64,000 nt of DNA from an uncultured Phocaeicola sp. (GTDB lineage: Bacteria > Bacteroidota > Bacteroidia > Bacteroidales > Bacteroidaceae), in NCBI GenBank assembly GCA_944320845.1, contig CALUJA010000001.1, positions 186,001-250,000 on the forward strand, read 5' to 3'. Each line of letters begins with the position of its first letter. The stretch's first letter is position 1. Of the stretch, positions 28,901-36,927 are shown piece by piece. The translations under genes and the position numbers were made by a program. A model generated the notes under the pieces. That model was not told where the DNA came from. It saw only the letters and a program-made list of their open reading frames with translations, and did not search any database.

Positions 28901-30031
28901 CTAACGAAACTTTTCCTCGTTTTCTGCGGCGATTTTCTTCAGGCATTGCTGGAATGCGATAAAGCCTCCGCCCAATACGCGGTTATTGTCGTAGAATACG
29001 GCCGACTGGCCGGGAGCGATGGCCGAGGCCTTTTCGGCAAACTTCACCAACAACTGCCCGTTTTCGAGTTGGATTACCTGGCAGGGAATCGGCCGGCTTC
29101 GGTAACGGATGCGCACAGACAGGGTGGGGCACGACAAAAGCTCCCCGATGTCGGCGGCATTGACATCCTCCACCAGCATGTATTCTGTCTTTAACTGTTC
29201 GGCGTCGCCCAGCATCACCGTATTTTTGGCCGGATTGATTTTCAATACATAAGCAGGCTTGCCCAAAGCAATCTCCAGGCCCTTGCGCTGGCCGATGGTG
29301 TAGTAGGCAAAACCCTTGTGCTGCCCCAGCTTCAGTCCCTTTTCATCGACAAACCATCCCGGTCCGATGCGCTCGTCGATGTCGGGACAGTGCTCTTTCA
29401 GGAAATCGCGGTAGTCTTTGTCGATAAAGCAGATTTCCATGCTTTCGCCGCCGCGGGCCTTTGCCTCGAATCCCTTTGAAGCCAAGTATTCGCGCACCTG
29501 CATCTTGGTCATTCCGCCTAAGGGAAACATCATGCGGCGCAGGATATCCTGCGGGAGTTTCCAGAGGAAATAAGACTGGTCTTTCGTCGGGTCGTCGCCG
29601 GTGACGATGTAGCGCAGGCCGTTGCGCTCTTCCAACCGGCAGTAATGCCCTGTCGCAATGTGGGCACAGCCCGTGCGGTCGGCCCATTCGCAAAGGATGC
29701 GCTCCTTGAAGAGCGGGTTGCACATGACGCACGGATTCGGTGTCCGTCCGCGCATGTACTCATCGATGAAATATTGCACGATGACCTGACGGAATTCTTT
29801 CCGCACATCGGCCACGTGATGCTCTATACCCAACCGGGCGGCCAACGCCTGCGCCTCCACGATTTCATCGGGCTGTTCCTGTCCGGGTATAGAGAAATGC
29901 GACGGAATGTCCCATGTGCGCATGGTTACTCCTACTACCTCAAATCCTTTTTCCTGTAACATGATGCATGAGGCGGAGCTGTCTATGCCTCCGCTCATGC
30001 CTACCAATACTCTTTTTTCCTTGTCCAACAT
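28901..30031 (-). CDS. mnmA: tRNA-specific 2-thiouridylase MnmA
   Basis: Thiolates U34 in tRNAs for Lys, Glu and Gln. The 376-residue product shows the P-loop-like ATP-pyrophosphatase motif '[22 protein letters not shown]' (about 8-29) and the first catalytic Cys in '[12 protein letters not shown]' (about residue 100). '[15 protein letters not shown]' and the second catalytic Cys in '[15 protein letters not shown]' (about 196) follow, then the C-terminal beta-barrel. It lies 36 bases downstream of the flavodoxin/ferredoxin gene on the same strand and may share its promoter. Confidence 0.97.
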   Translation of the reverse strand: MLDKEKRVLVGMSGGIDSSASCIMLQEKGFEVVGVTMRTWDIPSHFSIPGQEQPDEIVEAQALAARLGIEHHVADVRKEFRQVIVQYFIDEYMRGRTPNPCVMCNPLFKERILCEWADRTGCAHIATGHYCRLEERNGLRYIVTGDDPTKDQSYFLWKLPQDILRRMMFPLGGMTKMQVREYLASKGFEAKARGGESMEICFIDKDYRDFLKEHCPDIDERIGPGWFVDEKGLKLGQHKGFAYYTIGQRKGLEIALGKPAYVLKINPAKNTVMLGDAEQLKTEYMLVEDVNAADIGELLSCPTLSVRIRYRSRPIPCQVIQLENGQLLVKFAEKASAIAPGQSAVFYDNNRVLGGGFIAFQQCLKKIAAENEEKFR

Positions 30032-30067
30032 GCGGTCTTTTTAAGCGTTTAGTCAAGTTTCGTCCGA

Positions 30068-30850
30068 TTATAAAAACAGTTCCGGCTCGCGGCGCGCGCT
30101 GAAGTGCTCGTGCAAGAAGGCGGCAAACGGATTGTCGAACACGCGAGCCCCGTTGGGACATGCCTTTACACAGGCGCAACACTTGATGCAGCTGCCGGCA
30201 GAAGTCTCTATCCTGCCGTCTGCGCCGAGGCGGATGGCGTGCGTCGGGCACACTTCCACGCACTCGCCGCAGGCGAAGCACTGGTCTGTGCACACGGGGC
30301 AGGCAGGCTGTCCCGCCTTCACCTCCTTGTAAGGGATATTTCCCTTGATGAAAAACGGCGGAAGGCCGGGCTGTTCGAGCAGTTTCCTCCAGCTGCTCCG
30401 GCCGAATTCCACGGCTTTCTGCAGGTCGGCAGCGTCCGGACGGCCGGCAGCGACGGGGCAAGCCGCCGTGCTGTAGCTGTGCTCGCCGATGAAAGCTCCC
30501 GCCGAAAGCGGCGTAAAGCCCAGTCCGGCGGCCGTATCACGCAGTTCAACCAGCGCGTCTTCATAGTCGCGGTTGCCGTAGACCGCTATCAGAATGGCAG
30601 GCGCATCGGCTCCCCGCAGGCGTTTGATACGTTGCAGGGCCGTCGGCGCTACCCGTCCGCCGTAGACCGGTGCGGCGATAATCGTTACGGCATCCCCTAT
30701 CTCAATGGGAGAAAGCTCTTCGTTAAGCGTCAGGTCGGTCTCAATCCGCCGTCCCATGCCGATGCCTTCGCCCACGGCCCGCGCAATCTGGGAGGATGTA
30801 TGGGTGGGCGAAAAGAAAACAATGTGCGTTGTGGTGTATGTTTTCATCAT
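30068..30850 (-). CDS. EFR1-type flavodoxin/ferredoxin fusion
   Basis: A 260-residue cytoplasmic electron-transfer protein. The N-terminal flavodoxin-like domain (about 1-160) begins with the FMN phosphate-loop-like segment 'IVFFSPTHTSSQIARAVGEG'. The C-terminal part (about 185-245) carries two 4Fe-4S clusters: 'CPVCTDQCFACGECVEVCPTHAI' and 'CIKCCACVKACPNGARV'. This matches the EFR1 family of Bacteroidales and clostridia. The start is 30850 (tandem ATG); the longer frame runs into the ruvB promoter region. The partner reductase is unknown. Confidence 0.88.
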   Translation of the reverse strand: MMKTYTTTHIVFFSPTHTSSQIARAVGEGIGMGRRIETDLTLNEELSPIEIGDAVTIIAAPVYGGRVAPTALQRIKRLRGADAPAILIAVYGNRDYEDALVELRDTAAGLGFTPLSAGAFIGEHSYSTAACPVAAGRPDAADLQKAVEFGRSSWRKLLEQPGLPPFFIKGNIPYKEVKAGQPACPVCTDQCFACGECVEVCPTHAIRLGADGRIETSAGSCIKCCACVKACPNGARVFDNPFAAFLHEHFSARREPELFL

Positions 30851-30881
30851 GAAATAACAAAAAAGAGTCTGATTTGTTTCG

Positions 30882-30889
30882 CAAAGATA
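30882..30889 (-). promoter_or_regulatory. -7 element of the EFR1-mnmA unit
   Basis: TATCTTTG on the minus strand, 31 bases before the start, matches TAnnTTTG. No -33 TTTG at the expected spacing. Confidence 0.45.
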
Positions 30890-31007
30890 GCTTTTTTGGT
30901 GGAGAAAGAGCCGTGTAGGAGAAAAATTATGCTGCGGTGAAAATCTGTTTCCCTGCGGGGGAAAATTTTTTTGTCCGGCATCCCGCCGCCTTTTCATTTA
31001 TAGTTTG

Positions 31008-31015
31008 TACTTTTG
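31008..31015 (+). promoter_or_regulatory. -7 box at the ruvB start
   Basis: TACTTTTG matches TAnnTTTG and ends only 7 bases before the chosen ruvB ATG. Initiation just after it would give a leaderless or near-leaderless message. It argues against using the in-frame upstream start at 31005. Confidence 0.45.
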
Positions 31016-31022
31016 CATCATT

Positions 31023-32048
31023 ATGGAAGAACAGTTTGACATACGCGACTATAAGCCGGCAGGGAAGGAACGCGACTTTGAGAACGCTCTCCGTCCGCTT
31101 CAGTTCGAGGACTTCAGCGGGCAGGACAAGGTGGTAGACAATCTGCGTATCTTCGTAAAGGCGGCCCGTCTGCGTGCCGAGGCGCTTGACCACGTGCTGC
31201 TGCACGGCCCCCCCGGATTAGGAAAGACTACGCTGAGCAACATCATCGCGAATGAACTTGGCGTTGGCTTTAAAGTGACATCCGGACCGGTGCTTGACAA
31301 GCCGGGCGACCTGGCGGGAGTGCTGACCAGCCTGGAGGCGAATGATGTGCTTTTCATCGACGAGATACACCGTCTCAGTCCGGTGGTAGAGGAATATCTG
31401 TATTCGGCTATGGAAGACTACCGGATTGACATCATGATAGACAAGGGGCCTTCTGCCCGAAGCATACAGATTGACCTGAATCCGTTCACTTTGGTGGGAG
31501 CCACCACCCGCAGCGGCCTGCTGACCGCTCCGCTCCGCGCCCGCTTCGGCATCAATCTGCATCTGGAATATTACGATGATGCGGTGCTGACGCGGATTAT
31601 CCTCCGTTCGGCGAAGATTCTGAACATGCCCTGCGACATGGAGGCGGCGGGCGAAATCGCTTCGCGCAGCCGTGGAACGCCCCGTATCGCCAATGCGCTG
31701 CTGCGTCGGGTACGCGACTTTGCGCAGGTGAAAGGGTCGGGACGGATTACGGTGGAGATAGCCCGCTATGCCCTCGAGGCCCTGAACATCGACCGCTACG
31801 GTCTGGACGAGATAGACAACAAGATACTCTGCACGATTATCGACAAGTTTAAGGGCGGCCCCGTGGGGCTGACCACCATTGCCACGGCATTGGGCGAAGA
31901 CCCCGGTACGCTGGAAGAGGTATATGAGCCGTTCCTCATCAAAGAAGGCTTTCTCAAGCGCACGCCGCGCGGACGGGAAGTGACGGAACTGGCGTACAAG
32001 CATCTGGGCAGAAGCATCTATAACAGCGGCAAGACCTTGTTCGACTGA
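31023..32048 (+). CDS. ruvB: Holliday junction branch migration helicase RuvB
   Basis: The hexameric AAA+ motor that drives branch migration with RuvA. The product has 341 residues. The N-terminal AAA+ core has Walker A '[20 protein letters not shown]' (about 60-79), Walker B '[19 protein letters not shown]' (about 109-127) and sensor '[20 protein letters not shown]'. A small helical domain and the C-terminal winged helix ('[15 protein letters not shown]') follow. The start at 31023 ('[14 protein letters not shown]') discards six upstream codons. It is followed after 28 bases by the flippase gene. Confidence 0.98.
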   Translation: MEEQFDIRDYKPAGKERDFENALRPLQFEDFSGQDKVVDNLRIFVKAARLRAEALDHVLLHGPPGLGKTTLSNIIANELGVGFKVTSGPVLDKPGDLAGVLTSLEANDVLFIDEIHRLSPVVEEYLYSAMEDYRIDIMIDKGPSARSIQIDLNPFTLVGATTRSGLLTAPLRARFGINLHLEYYDDAVLTRIILRSAKILNMPCDMEAAGEIASRSRGTPRIANALLRRVRDFAQVKGSGRITVEIARYALEALNIDRYGLDEIDNKILCTIIDKFKGGPVGLTTIATALGEDPGTLEEVYEPFLIKEGFLKRTPRGREVTELAYKHLGRSIYNSGKTLFD

Positions 32049-32076
32049 AGATTGCCGCAGAATAAAAAATTAGGTT

Positions 32077-33567
32077 ATGGCTGAACTGAAATCGTTGGCT
32101 AAGGATACGGCCATCTATGGCGTAAGCAGCATTGTGGGCCGCTTCTTGAATTATCTTTTGGTGCCGCTGTATACGGCCGTGCTGCCGGCTGCCTCGGGCG
32201 GTTACGGCGTGGTGTCGAATGTCTATGCCTATACGGCACTGATACTGGTTCTGCTGACTTTCGGCATGGAGACCGGCTTTTTCCGTTTTGCCAACAAGTC
32301 GGGCGAAGACTCTCATAAGGTATACGCCAATGCCTTGCTGTTTGTCGGCGGGCTTTCGCTGCTGTTTGTGACACTCTGCATGGTGTTTCTGAAGCCGGTT
32401 TCAGCTTTCCTCGAGTATCCCGACCATGCAGATTATGTAGGGATGATGGTGGTGGTAGTGGCGCTTGACTCCTTCCAAAGCATTCCGTTTGCCTATCTGC
32501 GCTACAAGAAGCGTCCGGTCAAGTTTGCGGCCATCAAGCTGATAAACATCGTAGGAAACATTGTTCTGAACCTTTTCTTCCTGTTGCTGTGTCCGTGGCT
32601 TCATGTGCATGCTCCCGGATGGATATCATGGTTTTACAATCCTGCCTATTTGGTCGGATACATTTTCGTGTCGAATCTCATCATGTCTGCCCTTCAAATG
32701 TTTTTTTTCATACCCGAGCTGCGCGGCTTTTCCTACCGGATAGACTGGCAGCTGATGAGGCAGATGGTCGATTATTCCTTTCCAATTCTGATATTCGGAG
32801 TAGTGGGAATACTGAATCAGACGGTCGACAAGATGATTTATCCCTTTCTCTTCGACGATCGTCAGGAGGGACTGGTGCAGTTGGGTATATACAGCGCCAC
32901 AAGTAAGGTCGCTCTAATCATGGCGATGTTTACGCAAGCCTTCCGTTATGCCTACGAGCCGTTTGTCTTTGGCAAGAACAAGGATGCGGACAACCGGAAG
33001 GTTTATGCCGCTGCCATGAAGTATTTCTTTATTTTTTCCCTGCTGGCTTTTCTGGCCGTGATGGGATATATGGATGTCTTGAAGTACATGGTAGCCCGCG
33101 ATTATTGGGAAGGACTGAGCGTGGTGGCCGTTGTAATGGGCGCTGAGATATTCAAGGGAATTTATTTTAATCTTTCATTCTGGTATAAATTGACCGATGA
33201 AACCCGGTGGGGAGCCTATTTCTCGCTGATTGGTTGCACGGTCATATTGATTTTGAATGTATGGCTTGTTCCGATATATGGCTATGTAGCCTCTGCGTGG
33301 GCCTCTGTAATCGGGTACGGAGTGATAACCCTGCTGTCTTATTTTGTCGGACAGAAAAAATATCCCGTCTCTTATCCGCTGAAAGACATGGCGGTCTACC
33401 TGCTGCTGGCAGCTGTCCTGTACATCCTTTCACAGGCGGTAAGCATACCGAATGTATGGATGCGCCTGCTTTACCATACCCTGTTGATTCTGTTATTCAT
33501 TATATATATAGTGAAGCGAGACCTTCCTTTAAAGAGCATCCCCTTGGTGAACCGCTTTTTCAGATAG
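32077..33567 (+). CDS. Polysaccharide flippase (Wzx-like, MOP superfamily)
   Basis: A 496-residue integral membrane protein with about 14 hydrophobic helices, no signal peptide, and the opening 'LKSLAKDTAIYGVSSIVGRFLNYLLVPLYT' typical of lipid-linked oligosaccharide flippases. It would move an undecaprenol-linked sugar across the inner membrane. There are no glycosyltransferases beside it, so it is not within a capsule cluster; it follows ruvB by 28 bases and is probably co-transcribed. The substrate cannot be predicted. Confidence 0.88.
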   Translation: MAELKSLAKDTAIYGVSSIVGRFLNYLLVPLYTAVLPAASGGYGVVSNVYAYTALILVLLTFGMETGFFRFANKSGEDSHKVYANALLFVGGLSLLFVTLCMVFLKPVSAFLEYPDHADYVGMMVVVVALDSFQSIPFAYLRYKKRPVKFAAIKLINIVGNIVLNLFFLLLCPWLHVHAPGWISWFYNPAYLVGYIFVSNLIMSALQMFFFIPELRGFSYRIDWQLMRQMVDYSFPILIFGVVGILNQTVDKMIYPFLFDDRQEGLVQLGIYSATSKVALIMAMFTQAFRYAYEPFVFGKNKDADNRKVYAAAMKYFFIFSLLAFLAVMGYMDVLKYMVARDYWEGLSVVAVVMGAEIFKGIYFNLSFWYKLTDETRWGAYFSLIGCTVILILNVWLVPIYGYVASAWASVIGYGVITLLSYFVGQKKYPVSYPLKDMAVYLLLAAVLYILSQAVSIPNVWMRLLYHTLLILLFIIYIVKRDLPLKSIPLVNRFFR

Positions 33568-33570
33568 GGG

Positions 33571-33610
33571 AAAAACAAAAAAGGAAGGCATACAATCTGC
33601 ATGCCCTCCT
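33571..33610 (-). terminator. Terminator after the DEAD-box helicase gene
   Basis: On the minus strand, a stem (AGGAGGGCAT paired with ATGCCTTCCT with a small bulge) is followed by TTTTTTGTTTTT. It lies in the 64-base gap between the convergent flippase and helicase genes. Confidence 0.8.
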
Positions 33611-33631
33611 GTATATATCGGAGCCGGAACA

Positions 33632-35479
33632 TTACTTTTTACGCTTCTTGCTGCGCTTGCCCCATGTTTCGTCCATGGAAGATTCTGCGGCACCGTCTTG
33701 CCGGAAGAACTGCATCCAGTCATCCTGCTGTCTTGAGTTGTTGGACGATGCGCGCTCTGCCTTCGGCTTTCTTTCAGACCGAGCTCTTTCCTTCTTTTCG
33801 CGTTTCTTTCCGCTCTTGTCGCTCTTTCCTTCGTTTTCTTCGGCAAATTCCACCACCACTTTGCGGCCGTTTACGGTAGCTCGGTTCAGAGCCTTCACCA
33901 CCAGCGGAGCCTGCGATTCGATGACTTCAAAGAACGAGAAATTCTGCATCAGGTCGATACGGCCAACCTGGATACGCTCTTTCTTGATATAGTGATTGAT
34001 TAAGTCGATGACCTGGTTCGGGAAAAATCCGTCTGTCTTCCCTAAATTCAGGAAAAGTCGTGCATATCCCTTCTCTGCCTTGCGTGATCTTTCGTGACTT
34101 TCCCCACGCGACTTGCGGTCTTTGCGCTCCTTTTTCTTGTCGTTGCCTGCTTGAGGCTCCTCGATTTCCGGTGCATTCTTGTAGTATTCCAGGAAGCGGT
34201 TGAATTCCATCGATACCACGCGCTTGATAAGGTCTTCTTTGCTCAGCCATTCCCACTTGCGATAAATCATCGGCAAGAAGGCCTCAATCTCTTCTTCATT
34301 GACCTTAACCTTTTCTATATCGTCAATTACCTTGATAAGCTGCTGTTCGCAGATTTCTTTGCCATTGGGAAGCGTGCCGATGTCGAACTTCTTTTTGATG
34401 ATGCGTTCTATCTCGCGCATTTTTCCCTTCTCGCGTAGATTCATGATGGCGATGGATACGCCGGTCTTTCCTGCGCGTCCCGTTCGTCCGCTGCGGTGCG
34501 TATAGCTTTCCGTATCGTCAGGAAGTCCGTAGTTGATTACGTGAGTCAGGTCGTTTACATCCAGTCCGCGGGCGGCAACATCGGTCGCAACGAGCAGCTG
34601 CAGGTGGCGCTGGCGGAATTTCTGCATGACCAGGTCGCGTTGTGCCTGACTTAATTCGCCGTGCAGCGAGTCGGCGTTGTATCCGTCCTGTATCAGCTTG
34701 TCGGCAATCTCCTGCGTTTCTTTACGCGTGCGGCAGAAAATGATGCCGTAGATTTGCGGATAAAAGTCTACCACGCGCTTCAAAGCCAGATATTTGTCTT
34801 TGGCGTGTACGATATAGGCGATATGATGAACGTTTTTGCTCCCTTCATTCTTGGTGCCGATGGTGATTTCCTTCGCGTCGTGCAGGTAAGTCTTGGCGAT
34901 TCGCGATATCTCGGCGCTCATTGTAGCGGAGAACATCAGCGTATTGCGGTCTTGCGGAACTTTTTCGAGAATGGCATTGATGCTGTCTGTAAAGCCCATG
35001 TTCAGCATTTCATCGGCTTCATCCATCACGACATCCCTTACAGTATCCAGTTTGGCCACTTTCCGCTCCATCAGGTCGATAAGGCGTCCCGGAGTGGCCA
35101 CGATGATGTGTACGCCTTTCTTCAGGCTTCGTATCTGGCTTTCAATGGAAGAACCGCCGTATACAGGTAATATCTTCAAATCTGTTATATACTTAGAGTA
35201 ATCTGTCAAGTCACCGGCAATCTGTAAGCACAGCTCACGGGTCGGACAGAGTATCAGTGCTTGAGGCGCACATTCCTTTAAATTGATTTTTTGTATCAGC
35301 GGCAGACCAAATGCGGCTGTTTTCCCGGTTCCGGTTTGTGCCAGAGCCACTACATCATTACCGTTTCCCAACAGGTAGGGTATCACTTCTTCTTGTACAG
35401 GCATAGGGTGTTCGTAGCCCATCTCCTCGATGGCCTTGCGTATTTCTGGTGCAACACCCAGTTCTTCAAATGTCTTCAT
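33632..35479 (-). CDS. DEAD-box ATP-dependent RNA helicase
   Basis: A 615-residue RNA helicase of the DeaD/CsdA type, probably acting in ribosome assembly and cold or RNA-structure stress. Motifs in order: 'ALAQTGTGKTAAFGLPL' (I, about 44-60), 'VATPGRLIDL', 'VMDEADEML' (II, about 151-159), 'MFSATM' (III, about 180), 'VATDVAARGLDV' (V) and 'HRSGRTGRAGKTG' (VI, about 330-342). After a charged linker rich in K/R/E lies a DbpA-like RNA-binding domain (about 460-545, 'RLFLNLGKTDGFFPNQVIDLIN'). The tail is low-complexity and basic. It has its own promoter box and terminator. Confidence 0.95.
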   Translation of the reverse strand: MKTFEELGVAPEIRKAIEEMGYEHPMPVQEEVIPYLLGNGNDVVALAQTGTGKTAAFGLPLIQKINLKECAPQALILCPTRELCLQIAGDLTDYSKYITDLKILPVYGGSSIESQIRSLKKGVHIIVATPGRLIDLMERKVAKLDTVRDVVMDEADEMLNMGFTDSINAILEKVPQDRNTLMFSATMSAEISRIAKTYLHDAKEITIGTKNEGSKNVHHIAYIVHAKDKYLALKRVVDFYPQIYGIIFCRTRKETQEIADKLIQDGYNADSLHGELSQAQRDLVMQKFRQRHLQLLVATDVAARGLDVNDLTHVINYGLPDDTESYTHRSGRTGRAGKTGVSIAIMNLREKGKMREIERIIKKKFDIGTLPNGKEICEQQLIKVIDDIEKVKVNEEEIEAFLPMIYRKWEWLSKEDLIKRVVSMEFNRFLEYYKNAPEIEEPQAGNDKKKERKDRKSRGESHERSRKAEKGYARLFLNLGKTDGFFPNQVIDLINHYIKKERIQVGRIDLMQNFSFFEVIESQAPLVVKALNRATVNGRKVVVEFAEENEGKSDKSGKKREKKERARSERKPKAERASSNNSRQQDDWMQFFRQDGAAESSMDETWGKRSKKRKK

Positions 35480-35508
35480 TGATTATTTAACTATCTAATT
35501 TCCGGTTG

Positions 35509-35516
35509 CAAAGATA
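35509..35516 (-). promoter_or_regulatory. -7 element of the helicase gene
   Basis: TATCTTTG on the minus strand, 29 bases before the helicase start, matches TAnnTTTG. No correctly spaced -33 TTTG. Confidence 0.45.
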
Positions 35517-35621
35517 CAGACAAATACTGACATATAGTCATTTCTTCTTCTTTTTTTTACTAATAATTAGGTATTGACTGATAAAACGGAAGCGGATATT
35601 TTTGCTGGAAATTATAGCACT

Positions 35622-35924
35622 ATGGTTAAATTGGTGGATTCCCGGCACAAAAAGTCTGCCGGGCGTGATAATCGGATGAAATGGCTGTGGATTGCGGGAG
35701 TGGTTTTACTGGCTGTTTTGTCGTCTGTACTGGTGATGAGCGTCTGTCTGCATACCGGAGAGCCGGACTGCCGCTGCTTCTTCTGTGTCATGAATGCTTC
35801 CTCCGGCGAGAGCGAGCTGACATATAACCGGTATCTGCCTTTGGTCAGCGGGTTGTGGGCGGCTATACTTCTGGTTCTCTTTTATGCGCTTGTGCGTTGG
35901 TGGAACCGGCGGTCTGGCAGATAA
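35622..35924 (+). CDS. Small two-helix membrane protein, unknown
   Basis: 100 residues from the ATG at 35622; an in-frame TTG at 35574 would add 16. It has a basic N terminus, one hydrophobic helix ('WLWIAGVVLLAVLSSVLVMS', about 21-40), a Cys-rich loop ('CLHTGEPDCRCFFC'), and a second helix ('LVSGLWAAILLVLFYALVRW') with a basic end. I recognise no family. Its last 62 bases overlap the 3' end of the CPBP protease gene on the other strand, and both frames cannot be confirmed by eye. The membrane topology and reasonable composition favour a real gene, but only moderately. Confidence 0.5.
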   Translation: MVKLVDSRHKKSAGRDNRMKWLWIAGVVLLAVLSSVLVMSVCLHTGEPDCRCFFCVMNASSGESELTYNRYLPLVSGLWAAILLVLFYALVRWWNRRSGR

Positions 35925-36693
35925 TGTAGCGTATGGTTATGACGGTGGCAAGCAGGCCGGCGATAGAGAGCAAAAGCGCAGTTTTCCCGCCGAACAGTGC
36001 GTCCATGCTTGAGGCGGAATCGGGGGCGGCAATCATCAGGGCGACCGAAAGCCCGTTGTTTACCAGGTGAAGCAGGATGCAGGGAAGCAGGCTGCTGGTG
36101 CGCCAGTACAGCCATCCGAGCACCAGCCCGAGCACGAATGCATAGGGAATTTGTGCCGGATTGAGGTGGATGACACCGAAGATAAGGGCCGACACGAGGA
36201 TGGCGGCGTAAGGATTCTTCCAGGTGCGCAGCAGATGCCCTTCAATTGCTCCCCGGAAAAGCATTTCCTCGAAGACGGGCGCGACGAGGGCGATGGATAT
36301 GACGCCGAGGATGTGGTCTTTCATCTGTACGAACATGCCGGCCGTGAAGTCGGGCAGGGCAAACCGCTCTGTCAGATAGTTCATCCACAGCATCATCCCT
36401 AAGGTAAGCGGGAGGACGGCCGCCATCAGCCTGCCGGATACCTTGCTCCAGCTTTGCCGGCCTACATAGCGTTTCCACACAAGATGGATTCCCATCAGTA
36501 TGTTGCTTAAGAGAAGGGAGAGGATGACGGCCGGAACCGAAAGCGACGCCTCGCCGTCTTCCGGCAGGCTGAATGTCCCGCTTTCGGAATAACGGCGCAT
36601 CGCATAGCCTGCATAGGCGATGAAAGAGATTACACTGCTGCATCCCAGCTGGTAGATGAAGTAATATAGAATGAGTTTTACGGTCTGTTTCAT
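35863..36693 (-). CDS. CPBP-family intramembrane metalloprotease
   Basis: A 276-residue membrane protein with about seven hydrophobic helices and the family's metal motifs: 'PVFEEMLFRGAIEG' (EExxxR, about 148-161), 'ALIFGVIHLNPAQIPYAF' (FxxxH, about 178-195) and 'LLHLVNNGLSVAL' (HxxxN). These are homologues of CAAX prenyl endopeptidases that in bacteria cleave membrane proteins or support peptide maturation or immunity. No bacteriocin genes are nearby. The start was set at 36693 ('MKQTVKLILYYFIYQLG'), since the frame upstream is not hydrophobic. It converges on and overlaps the small membrane protein by 62 bases. Confidence 0.88.
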   Translation of the reverse strand: MKQTVKLILYYFIYQLGCSSVISFIAYAGYAMRRYSESGTFSLPEDGEASLSVPAVILSLLLSNILMGIHLVWKRYVGRQSWSKVSGRLMAAVLPLTLGMMLWMNYLTERFALPDFTAGMFVQMKDHILGVISIALVAPVFEEMLFRGAIEGHLLRTWKNPYAAILVSALIFGVIHLNPAQIPYAFVLGLVLGWLYWRTSSLLPCILLHLVNNGLSVALMIAAPDSASSMDALFGGKTALLLSIAGLLATVITIRYIICQTAGSTNAQAHKREPEV

Positions 36694-36927
36694 GGCTGGT
36701 GGCTTAAAAACGCGTAAATGTAAGGGTAATTTCCCGGATATGCAAGGATGGAAAACAGGTTTTGACCTTGGGAAAACCTGTCTGCAACGCGGTGCGGCGG
36801 AAATTTCATCCGGATGAAATGGCGGCGGCATGCCGATGTTTCGGCTTTCCGGAATAAGTATAACCGGCCTTTCGGTTGTTCTAATAATTAAAGCACATCG
36901 ACATTAATCTTTTAAAGCAAGTATATT

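Noticed and set aside
28802-29194. 130-codon frame with a hydrophobic start, beginning in the gltB-mnmA spacer
   Set aside because: The first helix-like part is tempting, but most of the frame is antisense to mnmA and there is no promoter or ribosome-binding site.
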